Shown here piece after piece: positions 22,260-32,752 of a stretch of 64,000 nucleotides of DNA. Every line of letters starts with the position of its first letter. Within the stretch, counting starts at the first letter, position 1. Below the pieces are notes generated by a model. The model made no database searches, was not told the origin of the DNA, and saw nothing but the letters and a program-made list of their open reading frames with translations. This stretch comes from Adenophora triphylla var. japonica. Its lineage: Eukaryota; Streptophyta; Magnoliopsida; Asterales; Campanulaceae. The stretch is taken from contig JAFEMH010001292.1 in assembly GCA_022495995.1 (NCBI GenBank), forward strand, positions 62,001 through 126,000, read 5' to 3'. Made by a program: the position numbers and the translations under genes.

Positions 22260-23060
22260 TCATCGTGTTTGATCTCTAAAGCAGGGACGCCGTTGGTGTC
22301 GGTCCTTTCGGTGACTATCTTTGTCGCCGTAGATGATGGTCGAATCTGTTCCTTGGATGAACTTTACGCATTGATGGAGAGTGGATGCCACCCCATTGAT
22401 CGATGTAGCAGGCGTCCCAAAATGGCGGTGAAGGTGATCGGGATGTCGATGACTTGGAAATCTGTCGGGACCATTTGTTTTCCAAACCACAAGGTTGAGG
22501 TGGCTATTCCCAGGCGGGCGGGATGTTGAGTCGTATGCCTTGATTGCACAGTCGAGGGTTTTAGATCGGTTGCTTTGATCCCTAGCAAATCCATCATTTT
22601 GGGTGGAAGGACGTTCATGGATGATCCCCATCTACCAACACCAGGAGACGGCGCTCGTCGGTTGAGCTGTTATGTAGAGAGGCTCGTTGTGGTCGGCCCC
22701 AAATTTTGGAAGATCGAGCTCTGTGAAGGTGATGATATTCTTTGTAATTGACGTTGCCAATCATACGAGCTGCTTCATCGGGTGTCCTTTGTGATGGGAA
22801 CCATGGTGCAGGCCGAGGCTTTCTTCCAACTTGAGCTTGTGCGGGTAAGATGAAGTGAGTAAGGACCGAGTGAGATGTTAGCTGAGTGCGCTTGAGGTGT
22901 GTCAAGACGGGATCTTCAACCTTTGGGTCCAAGGTTTCGGCTTCTTTGGCGTAGGGTCCCTTTTCAATTCGTGGCTCGGGTATGGGCGGCCTTTTGTCTG
23001 TCCGTGGAGGATTCGGCTGGGATTTGGCCAGGAACGTGTCGAGAACATTCACCTCTGGAC
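22260..23060 (-). pseudogene. Gag-pol linker and aspartic protease of element 1
   Basis: The minus strand begins with a linker (VEDPVLTHLKRTQ, then DEAARMIGNVNYKEYHHL) typical before Tat protease. The active-site region near 22640 reads LVLVDG, then after a one-base frame change SSMNVLPPKMMDLLGI, so the motif is VDG-SS rather than the usual DTG/DSG. DIPITFTAILGRLLHRSMGWHPL at 22430-22370 matches the ILGR...WLH block near the protease C-terminus. The domain is recognisable but not continuously encoded. Confidence 0.7.
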
Positions 23061-24000
23061 TTATGGTTTTGCTTGTCTCTCCCGTTTACGGAGTGGGAGG
23101 AGCACGATTGGCGTAAGGCCGGGCTGCGCATTTCAATTCGTTCCTTTGTCATGGCTTTTCTTGAAGCATCAATAGTGGCTTTGAGATCTTCCCAGACGGG
23201 GTTGGATTATACGGACCTTCGGGCCTTCGGTGGCGGTGCGAAGCTTCGTCCCGGTGATCATGGAGCAAACATTGCCGTGGCCTTGTGCGAGAACTAAGTG
23301 GGGAGATTTCTTTGGAGTAGATGACATAGTAGTCAAACTTTCTGAGGGTTCTCGAGGGTTCCGGCGTGGGATCACCGGATTCATACCTCTTTTTCGGTTT
23401 TTGTTGAGAAGATAGCTTCTTCTTTCGTCGAGGAGCGGCCCTCGTTCATTGCATCACGGAATTCCATTTCCGGACAAAGCACTTCTGTCGCTTGAGCGTC
23501 CCACGGATGTGTTCGTTGTTCGGCGGTGAGTACCGGGACCTCGGGAGGCTGGATGGGCAAGCTTTCCTCTGGAAGGTCTTGTGGTCTTACGTCATAAGCT
23601 TGCATGGCTCGTACGAGGGTAACGGGTTGACTTACGGGAGACAATGAGAGATGTTAGAGAGGCTGTAGGAGCGATCATGGCTTGGGAAGCCCCGGGTAGT
23701 TGGGTGGCTAAGGTTCCGAAGTGGTGCATGGCACCTTCGATCCGAGCTTGTTGCTCACCTTGACGTTTCTCAATAGCCATGAGGACTGCCAAACTTCTTC
23801 CGGTGTTGGGAAATTTCTTGGGGGTAAGGTCCCGTTCTCATCGTTGTTATCCCGACTTGGCCATGGGGAATTGACGGGTGTCACAGTGACGAGTGGGAAG
23901 GAGGTAGGACCTTCTTTGTTTTGACAGGAGACGGGTTCCGGGTACTCTCGACCACTCTCTGTTAGGCTGGAGGGTGATGGGCAAGGTTTAGACACGGGAA
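23061..24000 (-). pseudogene. gag N-terminal remnant of element 1, core not found
   Basis: The minus-strand start near 23995 reads MSKPCPSPSSLTESGREYPE, with FPTPEEVW and MAVLMAIEKRQGEQQARIEG further on. A short WEDLKATIDASRKAM block near 23180 recalls the DLKATMSSSKQEM of the element 2 gag. Between here and the protease linker I could not find the capsid core (KFRMPEMDRFDG-like) or a CCHC knuckle; GHGNVC near 23275 is the closest trace. A deletion of several hundred bases from gag is likely. Confidence 0.5.
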
Positions 24001-25161
24001 TGGCCTAACGGGATAAAAGGGGAAAGCTCACGTGGCATGCGGTTTCCGTTTCTTTTATTTTTGATTTTTTTTGTTGTTTTAATTTACTTAAAACATGTTT
24101 TCTCGAGAATCCTAGGTAGGTTGGAAAAGATTGCTCTTCTTTTCGCAACTATGCTAGATCTGGGTCGATGGAGACCATACGTGCGGCTATAAGCCCCTCG
24201 TTTTGCACACTGTATTTCGACATCCCGGGGTGGGACGGCCCCGGGCGAGGGTCTATAGTGCAAGCGGTTTCCACCGGCCTAAAGAAAAATCGAACCTAAG
24301 GACCGAGCTGTCATGTTCGTTTTGATGCGTTAGCCATGTGAATAGTGAACCGAGCCGGCCTTGAGTCAAGATCGGAGTCGAGAGTTCGGCATGACCTCTC
24401 TTTACCTTGCTTGCGCAAGGGATGCTGTGACGTTAGGCGTTAGGTGGGTCATATCGTCATGGGCGACGTATCAAAGGCGTGATGACATGGTGTCATGCGA
24501 GCATGGATGTATATCCGGGACGGAACATCGTGCAGGTGTAGCTTCGGAAATCAAGATCGGAGTCAAGATTTTAGCATGACCTTTCATCGCTTTGCTTGCG
24601 CAAGGGATCTTGAGTTCGAGCCTTGACTCAAAAATGGCCGGCATGGTATATGTATCCGAGTGTATGACACGGGGTAAAAACCAGCAGTACGGGACGAGTG
24701 TGACTCAAGACTCAAACGTGCGGGGTTGACGCTTGGCTAGGATGGGATGTTTGGAATGATCCCGTGCGCGCCAAGAGGCCTAGGAAGACCAAACGGACTG
24801 CAAGCGAGACCACTCCGGGTTAAGGGTTGTAGTGTGCGGTGTATCCGAGGCGGCGGTGCGCGTAGTGTGCGGTGTAACCGCGGCGGTGTGAGTAGAGTGC
24901 GGTGTAACCGAGGCGGCGGTGCGCGTAGTGTGCGGTCTCTAAAATTCTTTTACGAGTAAAATAGAAGTTTTTGAAGAATTTTAAATGTATGCACGAGATG
25001 TATATTGATGCATTTTTTTTTGTATTTTTATTTTTTGTAAAATAAAAACGAAGCACGTGCACACACACACAACGAGTTAAAGGAAGGGGTAAAATGAAAG
25101 TTTGACCCTCATCATCGTTTTAAAAATCTTTTGTTTTGTTTAAAAGTTTTTAAAACAAAAT
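24001..25161 (-). other. Leader (5' UTR) of element 1
   Basis: Non-coding. It holds a GTGTGCGGTGTAACCGAGGC repeat cluster at 24830-24940, the shared GGCATGACCTCTC block near 24385, and a second copy of a similar block at about 24575 (GCATGACCTTTC). It aligns in patches with the leader of element 2. Confidence 0.6.
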
Positions 25162-25179
25162 TTCCCAGTAGTCGCCAAG
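25162..25179 (-). promoter_or_regulatory. Primer-binding site, element 1
   Basis: The minus strand, directly after the LTR end, reads CTTGGCGACTACTGGGAA. It is the same site type as in element 2, with a possible one- or two-base loss (CTACT for CTCCGCT). Confidence 0.5.
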
Positions 25180-26587
25180 CGAAATTACCCGGATCAGAGC
25201 GGGCCTCGCGGCCGGCATCGGCATCTTTCGCGTTGGAGGTGTCTCGCCGTTTGTTTTCGCATTTGTAGAGTCGCCACGCCGTTTTTATTAAGCCCAAAAC
25301 ATTGAAAAAGGGCATCGGTTTAAAGATAATTTTAAAGCTGTTTTTGTGTGATGAGATTTTGAGTTCGGAGGTCGAGATGACTCCCGGGAAGAGAATATTA
25401 GAATATTAGAGCTCACCCGAGTAGCCTCGTAAACGAGTCTTTCGGATACCCTAATATCCTTTAAATGTTTGTGTGTGTGTGTGTGTGCTTTTAAAAATGC
25501 ATCTTTGTATCGGATGTCTACATTGTATGCTATGTATGGAAATGTATTGAAATAGTATAGGAAGGAAGCCTTACCAATGTTGGTTCGTGTCTGTCTTCCG
25601 TGGGAATGGTGTTTGAGGTCGGAGTAGCGTTCGGTATGGATCGGGATTGCTTCGGGAGGGACCGGTTGTCCTGCGGACGAGTTTCGGCGTGAGTTGAGGT
25701 TGTAGGCTGCGTTCGGGCGAGAGGTTCGGCGTGCGTGGGGATCGTCGGGATCACTCGGGCGAGAGGTTCGGCGTGCGTTGTGGTGGCGAGAGTCACTCGG
25801 GCGGGGATTTCGGCGTGGTTTGGGATCGTCGGTTTGACTCGGAAAGAGCGGGACACCGTGGAAAGACCGAAGCAAGGCCTCGGAGTACCACGAGGGGCCT
25901 CGGAGTACCTCGAGAGTGCCTCGGGGCGGCGCGGGAGCGTCTCGGGAGCGCTCGGGGAGGCTTCGGAGCACCACGAGGGAGCTCGGAAGGCCTCGGAAGG
26001 ATCCGAAAGGGGCGGGAGTGCCTCGAGAGGACTTAGAGGGAGCAGAGGAAGGCTAAGGGAGGAAGAGAGAAGAGGGAGGTGTGTGAAAATGAGGAGGGGG
26101 AGCCCTCTATTTATAGTAAAAATTTCGGAGCAAAGAGGTCCGTACGGACCTTCTTGGTTATCCAGAATTTTGAATTTCCTCGATTTGAGGGAATCTGCAA
26201 TGATGGAGAATATTACGGAATGATGGTGTTCCACGAGCAATAAGGTCCGTACGGACCATCTTGCATCTGAGGTCCGTACGGACCAACTCTGCGAGGAAGT
26301 AATCATTTTCCCGGGATTTGAGGGAATATTGTGGACTTTAAGGGGATTTAGTAATCATTGAAACAAAAGAGGTCCGTACGGACCTTAATTGCTTTACGAT
26401 TTCTGAAAATTCCCAAAAGGTCCTTTTGTCCCTTTTTATCCCAGAAAGGCTCCTCCCTTGGTTTGGTTGGGGGTTTGAGAGGGTTTTGAGAGGGTTTCGA
26501 GTGAGAGAGGTCTCCGAGACTGCGTTGATGAGTCTGCGGTGTTTCCCGTGTGTTTGAAAGGGGGTGATCCAGATTGGGGTACTTACA
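25180..26587 (-). repeat. 5' LTR of element 1 (about 1.41 kb)
   Basis: Full-length partner of 8590-10012, ending in plus sense with GGGGTACTTACA. The TATA box is at 26107-26115 (minus). Palindromes GGTCCGTACGGACC are at 26137-26150, 26243-26256, 26271-26284 and 26371-26384. The second pair is 28 bp apart here, against 30 in the other LTR, because of a small indel. A (GT)n tract is at about 25471-25488. Confidence 0.85.
26137..26384. promoter_or_regulatory. Four GGTCCGTACGGACC palindromes in 5' LTR U3
   Basis: Exact copies upstream (minus sense) of the TATA box, equivalent to those at 9563-9813. Confidence 0.65.
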
Positions 26588-27130
26588 GGTTCGTACCCGA
26601 ATTGTGATTTGGATCATGAGGTCGGACTAAGTTAGGTCGGGACCTGGTAGGTCGGACCATGAGCTTAGTCGACTGATACAAGAGATGGGCTTTGGGCCTT
26701 GTTCTGATTGGGTCAGCCTCATTGAGAATGTGATGGCCTAGGCTGCTTGTGATTGGGCTTTACTTGCTTAGCCCATCTTGGCACTTTTGGTATGTTCAAT
26801 GTTAATTTTATAAGGGTATAATGAATGATTTTTTTGTAAATATATGGAGATGATAAGGGTATAAATATATGGAAAATTTTCCATTTAAGGAAATGAACTC
26901 TTGGTCTGGGACGGACCAAAAAGGAAAGATGAACCCTTGATCTGGGACAGAGGGAGTATCTTTTTTGGGATGGAAGAAAAATTGATAAATAGAGAGGAAG
27001 TACAAGTACCTTCTGTTAGAGATATTATTTCACATTGAGAATTGATAAACTTTGCATATGACATAATATAAAGATCATGGACCACTTTCTTTGACACCAA
27101 TTAATTTTAACGTAAAATTTCCGACTTTGA
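26588..27130. other. Intergenic DNA with a truncated Stowaway MITE
   Basis: The right end of a Stowaway (TGGGACAGAGGGAG|TA) lies at about 26956. Its interior, related to the elements at 29291 and 37700, starts near 26800. The left end is missing. No gene is seen. The sequence at 26588-26600 is not the continuation of the LTR interrupted at 8589. Confidence 0.5.
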
Positions 27131-27530
27131 CTTTAAGACCCTCTAGCATACATAGCATAGCATAGTTGGAGTCCTTAACCTATGGAAAAGTAGTCCAAAT
27201 AGTACAATAATATTCTTTGCCTTTAACAGCAAAAGAATCTTGGTGGCGGCTAATGATCATGTTGGTCAATTAATTAATTAAACTTTATAATATTTAGGAT
27301 TAATTAAACCGTAAAGGTCATGTAGACCTCTTAAGGTAATGTTAGCTAGGGTTTTTTTTTGATTAACCGCCAAGAATTAATAATGAATAATTAATTAAAT
27401 ATATTGATTAAAATAATTAATCATCAGGAACCGTCCAAAGTATTGTTAAGGGTTAGTGGGAAAAGAAGAGCATGGAGTAGTGGAATGGAAACCCTTGAGT
27501 TGTTTGAAGGGCAATTAGACCTTTCAAAAA
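27131..27530. repeat. Direct duplication, copy 1 (also 27982-28026)
   Basis: CATAGTTGGAGTCCTTAACC through AGGGCAATTAGACC is repeated at 30302-30715 with few changes. The copy resumes at 27982-28026 (TGTTATGGTTTAGGTCATTA...AATGACCTTG) after a MITE insertion. No ORF is conserved between the copies. Confidence 0.8.
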
Positions 27531-27981
27531 GAATAGGTCTCCGAAAAAACGCGTTTCTTCGAAAGTTATGGAGAAACGTATTTTTCAGAAAAAAGTATAT
27601 CCAGAAATCACTAAAAAGTATATCCAGAAATTAAGAGAAAGGATATCCAGAAATTTTGTATTGACCATGACCTTGGCCAAATCTATATCCAGAAACCAGT
27701 GAAAAGTATATCCAGAAAACAGTGAAAAGTAAATCCAGAAAAAAGTGAAGGCCATGACCAGAAAGTTGGTATTTGTTGGTCCCATTCTAACATAACTTCT
27801 GGATATCATGATCAAAGGGTTCTAGATATCCAGAACCTTTGAGGCCCGATATCCGAAGTTTTTAATGAATGCAAAAAAAAAAAAAAAAATCTCCCTGGAT
27901 ATCCTTTCAAAAGGTTCTGAATATCCAGAAACCCGTTTCTCCATAAATTATGAAAAAACGCATTTTCCCCTAGATTTTGGC
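27531..27981. mobile_element. Mutator-like MITE, copy A
   Basis: 451 bp. Flanked by TTTCAAAAA (27522-27530) and TTTTAAAAA (27982-27990), 8 of 9 matching. Terminal inverted repeats of about 48 bp align without gaps: left GAATAGGTCTCCGAAAAAAC, right end reversed GCCAAAATCTAGGGGAAAAT. The inside is dominated by TATCCAGAAA repeats. The paralogous sequence at 30716 lacks the element and has a single TTTCAAAAA, confirming the ends. Confidence 0.85.
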
Positions 27982-28164
27982 TTTTAAAAATGTTATGGTT
28001 TAGGTCATTACTAACCCAATGACCTTGAAGGGCAATTAGACCTTTCAAAAACTTTATTTCAAAAAAGTTTCAGGAAAAGCCTGGATGCATATTTGATATT
28101 TTATTTGGTTCTGAAATGGTCAAAATTTTAGGAAAAATCAGATTTTTTAAGTAATTTGAAAAAA

Positions 28165-28640
28165 GCCAAAATCTAGGGAGAAACGCGTTTCTCCATAAGT
28201 TATGGAGAAACGGGTCCCGACTTGTCGCGCGACAATGAACTGGATATCCAGAACCTTATGAAAGTGATATCCAGAAACCTTCAAATGAATATCCAGAAAC
28301 CTTCAAAATGTTTCTGGATATTCATTGATGGTTTCTGGATATACATTTGAAAGGTTACGGATATCCGAAAACCTTCAATAGCAATTTCGATATGCCCTTA
28401 CACTTTTCGAATATGCACCTAATAGTTTCGAATATGCACCTAACAGCTACGGATATACATTTCACATACGGATATGCACCTAACAGGTTTACGGATATCA
28501 AACCCAAAGCTTCTGGATATCCAGAAACTTTGATCTTGGCCTTGGGTTTTTTTTTCTGGATATCAAATGCAAAGCTTCTGGCTATTAAAAACACGTTTCT
28601 CCATAGTTATGGAGAAACACGTTTCTCAACAGACCTACTC
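28165..28640. mobile_element. Mutator-like MITE, copy B
   Basis: 476 bp with an exact 9-bp TSD TTGAAAAAA at 28156-28164 and 28641-28649. It begins GCCAAAATCTAGGGAGAAAC and ends ...GACCTACTC. Next to the left end is GGAGAAACGCGTTTCTCC, a perfect hairpin. The interior has many GGATATCCAGAA-type repeats but otherwise differs from copy A. Confidence 0.85.
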
Positions 28641-28739
28641 TTGAAAAAATTAGTTTTTAAAAATACAAGGTGGCATTTTCGTAAATAACTAGTTTTTTTT
28701 TTTAAAAAATGACGCGATGACATTTTCATAAATCACCAG

Positions 28740-29035
28740 AGCTTATTAACACCTCTGACACTTGTTATAACTAAAACTAACACCTTTTTAACACTAAAAC
28801 TGTTGTACTATTTAACAATAATACTAGCACTTGAAAAACACCAATTAATACAATTTTACACAAGACCTAACACTGAAAGACACTTGCATTTTCGTAAATA
28901 ACTGAAACTTATTAACACCTATGCCACTTTGTTACACTAACACTGTTGTACAATTTAACAATAACACTTGCACTATAAAAACGCCAACTGACACAATTTT
29001 ACACAAGACATGACACTGAAAGACACTATTAATGT
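28740..29035. repeat. Imperfect tandem duplication of about 165 bp
   Basis: Two units: 28741-28885, and 28908-29028. Both run from CTTATTAACACCT through CAATTTTACACAAGAC and end ACACTGAAAGACAC. They are AT-rich and non-coding. The function and source are not recognised. Confidence 0.65.
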
Positions 29036-29290
29036 TTTTGAAAATATGTCAGTTAATTACAAAATGTCAACCGCGTTTTAAACGAAGTTCGAGTTGATTA
29101 CGAAAATGCCACCATTTGTTTTTTAAATTAGTTTTTCCTATCTATTTGAAAAAATTAGTTTTTCATAAGACTTGCTCTTAATTTTAATGATTAATTCAAT
29201 TCAATTAAATTTTGATTTTTTTTTTTACAAAAATTTAATTATTCTTATTCAAATTTATATATTGTTATTAACAGTGATCATATATTAATA

Positions 29291-29629
29291 CTCCCTCCAT
29301 CCCACTTCAATAGTCTTACTTTTCCTTTGATCCGTTCCAGACTAAGAGTCTCATTTCATAAATGGCAAATTTTGAACAGTGTTTCAGATATTTATACCCT
29401 TATAATGTAAATATATTTACAAAAAAAAAATCATTCATTATATCCTTATAATGTTAACATATTTACAAAAAAATCAATCAAAAAGAGGTTTTATCATAAA
29501 TATGTTTTAATTTTTACATTTTCTCTCCTTTAATCTTCTATCCACTTGCAATTTTTTATTCATTTTTTAGAAAATTTTTTAAGAAGCGTGAAATACTACC
29601 CTAAAACCCTTGAAGTGGGACGGAGGGGG
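29291..29629. mobile_element. Stowaway MITE (339 bp)
   Basis: TIRs CTCCCTCCATCCCACTTCAA and reversed CCCCCTCCGTCCCACTTCAA, flanked by TA on both sides (29289-29290 and 29630-29631). Same family and orientation as 37700-38040. Confidence 0.85.
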
Positions 29630-29768
29630 TAACAATTTTGAAATTGAATTAAGCAAAAGCTTTTTGGAATGGAAAAAAATTTGATAAATAGAGAGGAATT
29701 ATGATTTTTTTTTCCAAAATAACTATGTTTAAAAAAGTTTTTCCCAAAATGATACTGTTTAAAAAGTA

Positions 29769-30039
29769 CTCCCTCCGTCCCACCTTATTACAAATCATTT
29801 TTCCGGGCACAATAATTAAGAAATATTATTAAGATAATGAAAATGTGTGGTAGGAAATGAAGAGAGAGAATGAGTGGAGTTGGTTGAATAAATTGTGTGG
29901 TAGAAAATGAAGAGAGAGAATGAGTGGGTGGGGTAGGGTGAATATAAAATAATAAATTTATTTCCATTTTGGGCAGTTTGTATTCACGTGGGACGGACCA
30001 AAAAGGAAATAAGTTTGAATTCACGTGGGACGGAGAGAG
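29769..30039. mobile_element. Stowaway MITE (271 bp)
   Basis: CTCCCTCCGTCCCACCTTAT at the left, GTGGGACGGAGAGAG at the right, TA duplicated. It is nearly the inverted copy of 42659-42929. The apparent 78-codon ORF inside is a by-product of MITE sequence. Confidence 0.85.
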
Positions 30040-30301
30040 TATTTTTCAGAATAGCCTAATTTTTAGAATTCGCGGTTGGCAACTGCTTTTTCATTAATGA
30101 ATTAGCTGTTGGCAACCGCGAATTTATAATTTTTCTAATTTCTTTTTTTTTTAAATGCAGTTGGCAACTGCGAATTCAACTTAGAATTCGCAATTGCCAA
30201 TCGCAAATTCTAAAACAATGTCATTTTGGAAAAAACTTCTTTAAATTTAAACATAGTTATTTAAATTTAAACATAGTTATTTGGGGAAAAATTAGAGAAA
30301 G

Positions 30302-30765
30302 TACCCTCTAGTATAGCATAGTTGGAGTCCTTAACCTATGGAAAAGTAGTCGAAATAGTAGAATAATATTCTTTGCCTTTAACAGCAAAAGAATCTTGTT
30401 CATTTGGTGGCTGCTAATGATCATGTTGGTCAATTAATTAATATTTAGGATTAATTAAACCGTAAAGGTCATGTAGACCTCTTAAGGTAAAGTTAGCTAG
30501 GGTTTTTTTTTTGATTAACCGCCAAGAATTAATAATGAATAATTAATTAAATATATTGATTAAAATAATTAATCTTCAGGAACCGTCCAAAGTATTGTTA
30601 AGGGCTAGTGGGAAATTAAAGAGGAGCATGGAGTAGTGGAAGGGCAGTCTGTGCATTTAAAGCAAAGCAAATGCAACCCTTGAGTTGTTTGAAGGGCAAT
30701 TAGAAGACCTTTTCAAAAATGTTATGGTTTAGTTTAGGTCATTACCTACTAACCCAATGACCTTG
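30302..30765. repeat. Direct duplication, copy 2 (empty site for MITE A)
   Basis: Paralogue of 27131-27530 plus 27982-28026. At 30710-30725 it reads continuously through TTTTCAAAAATGTTATGG, with no MITE. It also retains a roughly 40-bp stretch (GGGCAGTCTGTGCATTTAAA...) missing from copy 1. Confidence 0.8.
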
Positions 30766-30866
30766 GAGACATCTCATTTATTATTCTTTTCATGGACTAT
30801 ATATAGTTTTATACTCCCTACTTACATAACACAACAAGTATTCCTTTGGTTTCGGAGAATCTTACT

Positions 30867-31426
30867 CATAGTCATAAATATCGTCTCGGTCAGCGCATCG
30901 GTGAACGTACCGATATCGGAATGCACCGGTGCACCGTACCGGATTTACCGCATTTTTTCTGTATTTTTTCACTAATTATATTCCTAGTATATGTTAACAA
31001 AAACATAACAAAAACATAACACTTTTTCTGGTACAAAGTAACTCATTAATGATTAAACTATAAGAATGTTAGCTATTATCATGTTTTTACATCAAGTAAT
31101 AGTAATTTTAAGAAAGAAATAAAAAAAAATTGATTTTTTTTCATTAATTTCAATTTTCATGGATTTCTGGAGCAAAAAATTTGATTTTTTTTCATTCTTT
31201 TCGTGGATTTCTGGTACAATTGTTAAAATGACATAAAAAAAATTGATTTTTTTTTTCATTCTAAAAAAAAATTGCGTCCCAGCCGGGATATCCATCTCGC
31301 CCGGTTAGGTCCGGTACAGAGCAGTTTTTAGACTGGGACGGTATACAACATGTTCCCACCGTTTTTTCACTGGGACGGGACGTACCGGCCAGAACGGACA
31401 GGTACGGGACGGAATTTATAACTATG
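30867..31426. mobile_element. hAT-type MITE (about 560 bp)
   Basis: Exact 8-bp TSD ATCTTACT at 30859-30866 and 31427-31434. Ends are CATAGTCATAAATATCGTC and, reversed, CATAGTTATAAATTCCGTC. The interior carries ACCGGT/GGGACGG-rich stretches and T-rich tracts. No transposase. Confidence 0.75.
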
Positions 31427-31589
31427 ATCTTACTCGCTTTATCGGTATACTTTTTTAAAAGGAAAGTATATAATATTGTTATAGGTACATATTTATAGGG
31501 TTACAATGAGAGGAGGTAATCTCCTATAAGATTTCTAGATCTATATAATCTTCATAATCTAATACAAGGATTGAGTTTCCTAAACTATA

Positions 31590-31875
31590 CTCCCTCCGTC
31601 CCAGCCCAATTGATACCAAATTTTTGGGCACACAGATTAAGAAAAAGTAAGAGAGAGAAAAAGTGGAAGAAAATGTTGTGAGTATGAAAAATTAAATAGG
31701 AGAGAGAATGAGTGGAAGGAATAGTGATTTGATTGGTGTTGTGAGTGTAAAAGTAAAATATGAGAGAGAATGAGTGGGAAAAATAGTAAAGATTTCCTTC
31801 CATTTTGGACAGTCTCAATTGAGCTGGGACGGACCAAAAAGGAAATAAGTCTCAATTGGACTGGGGCGGAGGAAG
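31590..31875. mobile_element. Stowaway MITE (286 bp)
   Basis: CTCCCTCCGTCCCAGCCCAA at the left, CTGGGGCGGAGGAAG at the right, TA on both sides. Same family as 41460-41775, as shown by the shared interior. Confidence 0.8.
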
Positions 31876-32304
31876 TATATAACAATATATACTTGAATAT
31901 AATATTATGATATTATATTACTAATAGTATAAAGATATTTCTTATAATGGTATCTGTTCTACCTCCTAATTTTCGTTTTTCTTCTGCCCTTGTCAAATGA
32001 GCGAGTCGAGACGGGTACAAGTCGGATAATGGCGGATTTTTCGGGTTGAGGAGAGTAAAACTCGTTACAACCCATTTAATTTACAGGTTAAACGAGTCGG
32101 GTAAGGAGGTTGGCGGGTCGATTCGTTGATTTTATTTCACGAGTGATTACTTTTATAATTTCGACGCATTAATCGCGAGTTAAATGTGTCGGATACAGGT
32201 CAACCCCGCAATTCTACCAGTTTTAAAGTGCCGACTCGTTAGGACCCGACTATATTAACGAGTCGAGTCAAGTCAAGTAATTAACAAGTGATCAATAACG
32301 AATA
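31876..32304. other. Intergenic DNA, nothing firm
   Basis: Includes a GAGTCGAGACGGGTA/GGGTCG-rich stretch at 31998-32280 that looks like degenerate DNA-transposon sequence. No paired ends were found. Confidence 0.4.
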
Positions 32305-32743
32305 GCCAAAATCTAGGGAGAAACATAATTTATGGAGAAACGGGTTTCTGGATATCCAGAACCTTTTGAAAGGATATCCAGGGAGATTTTTTTTTTTTTG
32401 CATTCATTAAAAAAAATTTTGGATATCAGTCTCAAAGGTTCTGGATATCCAGAACCCTTTGATCATGATATCCAGAAGTTATGTTAGAATGGGTTCAACA
32501 CATACCAACTTTCTGGTCATGGCCTTCACTTTTTTCTGGATATACTTTTCACTGTTTTCTGGATATACTTTTCACTGGTTTCTGGATATAGATTTGGCCA
32601 AGGTCATGGTCAATAAAAAATTTCTGGATATCCTTTCTCTTAATTTCTGAATATACTTTTTAGTGATTTCTGAATATACTTTTTTCTGAAAAACAAGTTT
32701 CTTCATAATTTATGAAGAAACGCGTTTCTCCGGAGACCTACTC
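32305..32743. mobile_element. Mutator-like MITE, copy C
   Basis: 439 bp with an exact 9-bp TSD TAACGAATA (32296-32304 and 32744-32752). It is an inverted relative of copy A: begins GCCAAAATCTAGGGAGAAAC, ends CCGGAGACCTACTC, and has the same run of TTTCTGGATATAC repeats. Confidence 0.9.
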
Positions 32744-32752
32744 TAACGAATA

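Larger units (their letters stand above)
8590..26587 (-). mobile_element. Tat-lineage Ty3/gypsy element with antisense genes (element 1)
   Basis: An LTR element of about 18 kb on the minus strand. The 5' LTR is at 25180-26587, then PBS, leader, a gag-like N-terminal remnant, protease, RT, RNase H, an archaeal-type second RNase H and integrase (ending near 17830). After that come two plus-strand transcription units, minisatellites and the 3' LTR at 8590-10012. The dual RNase H (TNNAAEYEA motif) and the long IN-to-LTR region with opposite-strand ORFs are known traits of the Tat clade (Ogre, Retand, Grande types). No gag core or zinc knuckle was found. The expected 5-bp TSD is absent: the left flank is GAGTT and the right flank GGTTC. 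Either the ends were rearranged or the assembly is imperfect. Confidence 0.85.

Noticed and set aside
25530..26306. 258-codon minus-strand ORF (and 183-codon relative at 9184-9735)
   Set aside because: It lies inside both LTR copies of element 1, spans TATA box and palindromes, has no recognisable domain, and its frame is not kept between the two LTRs.
29788..30024. 78-codon ORF conserved with one at 42674-42913
   Set aside because: The conservation comes from two copies of the same Stowaway MITE, not from protein selection.
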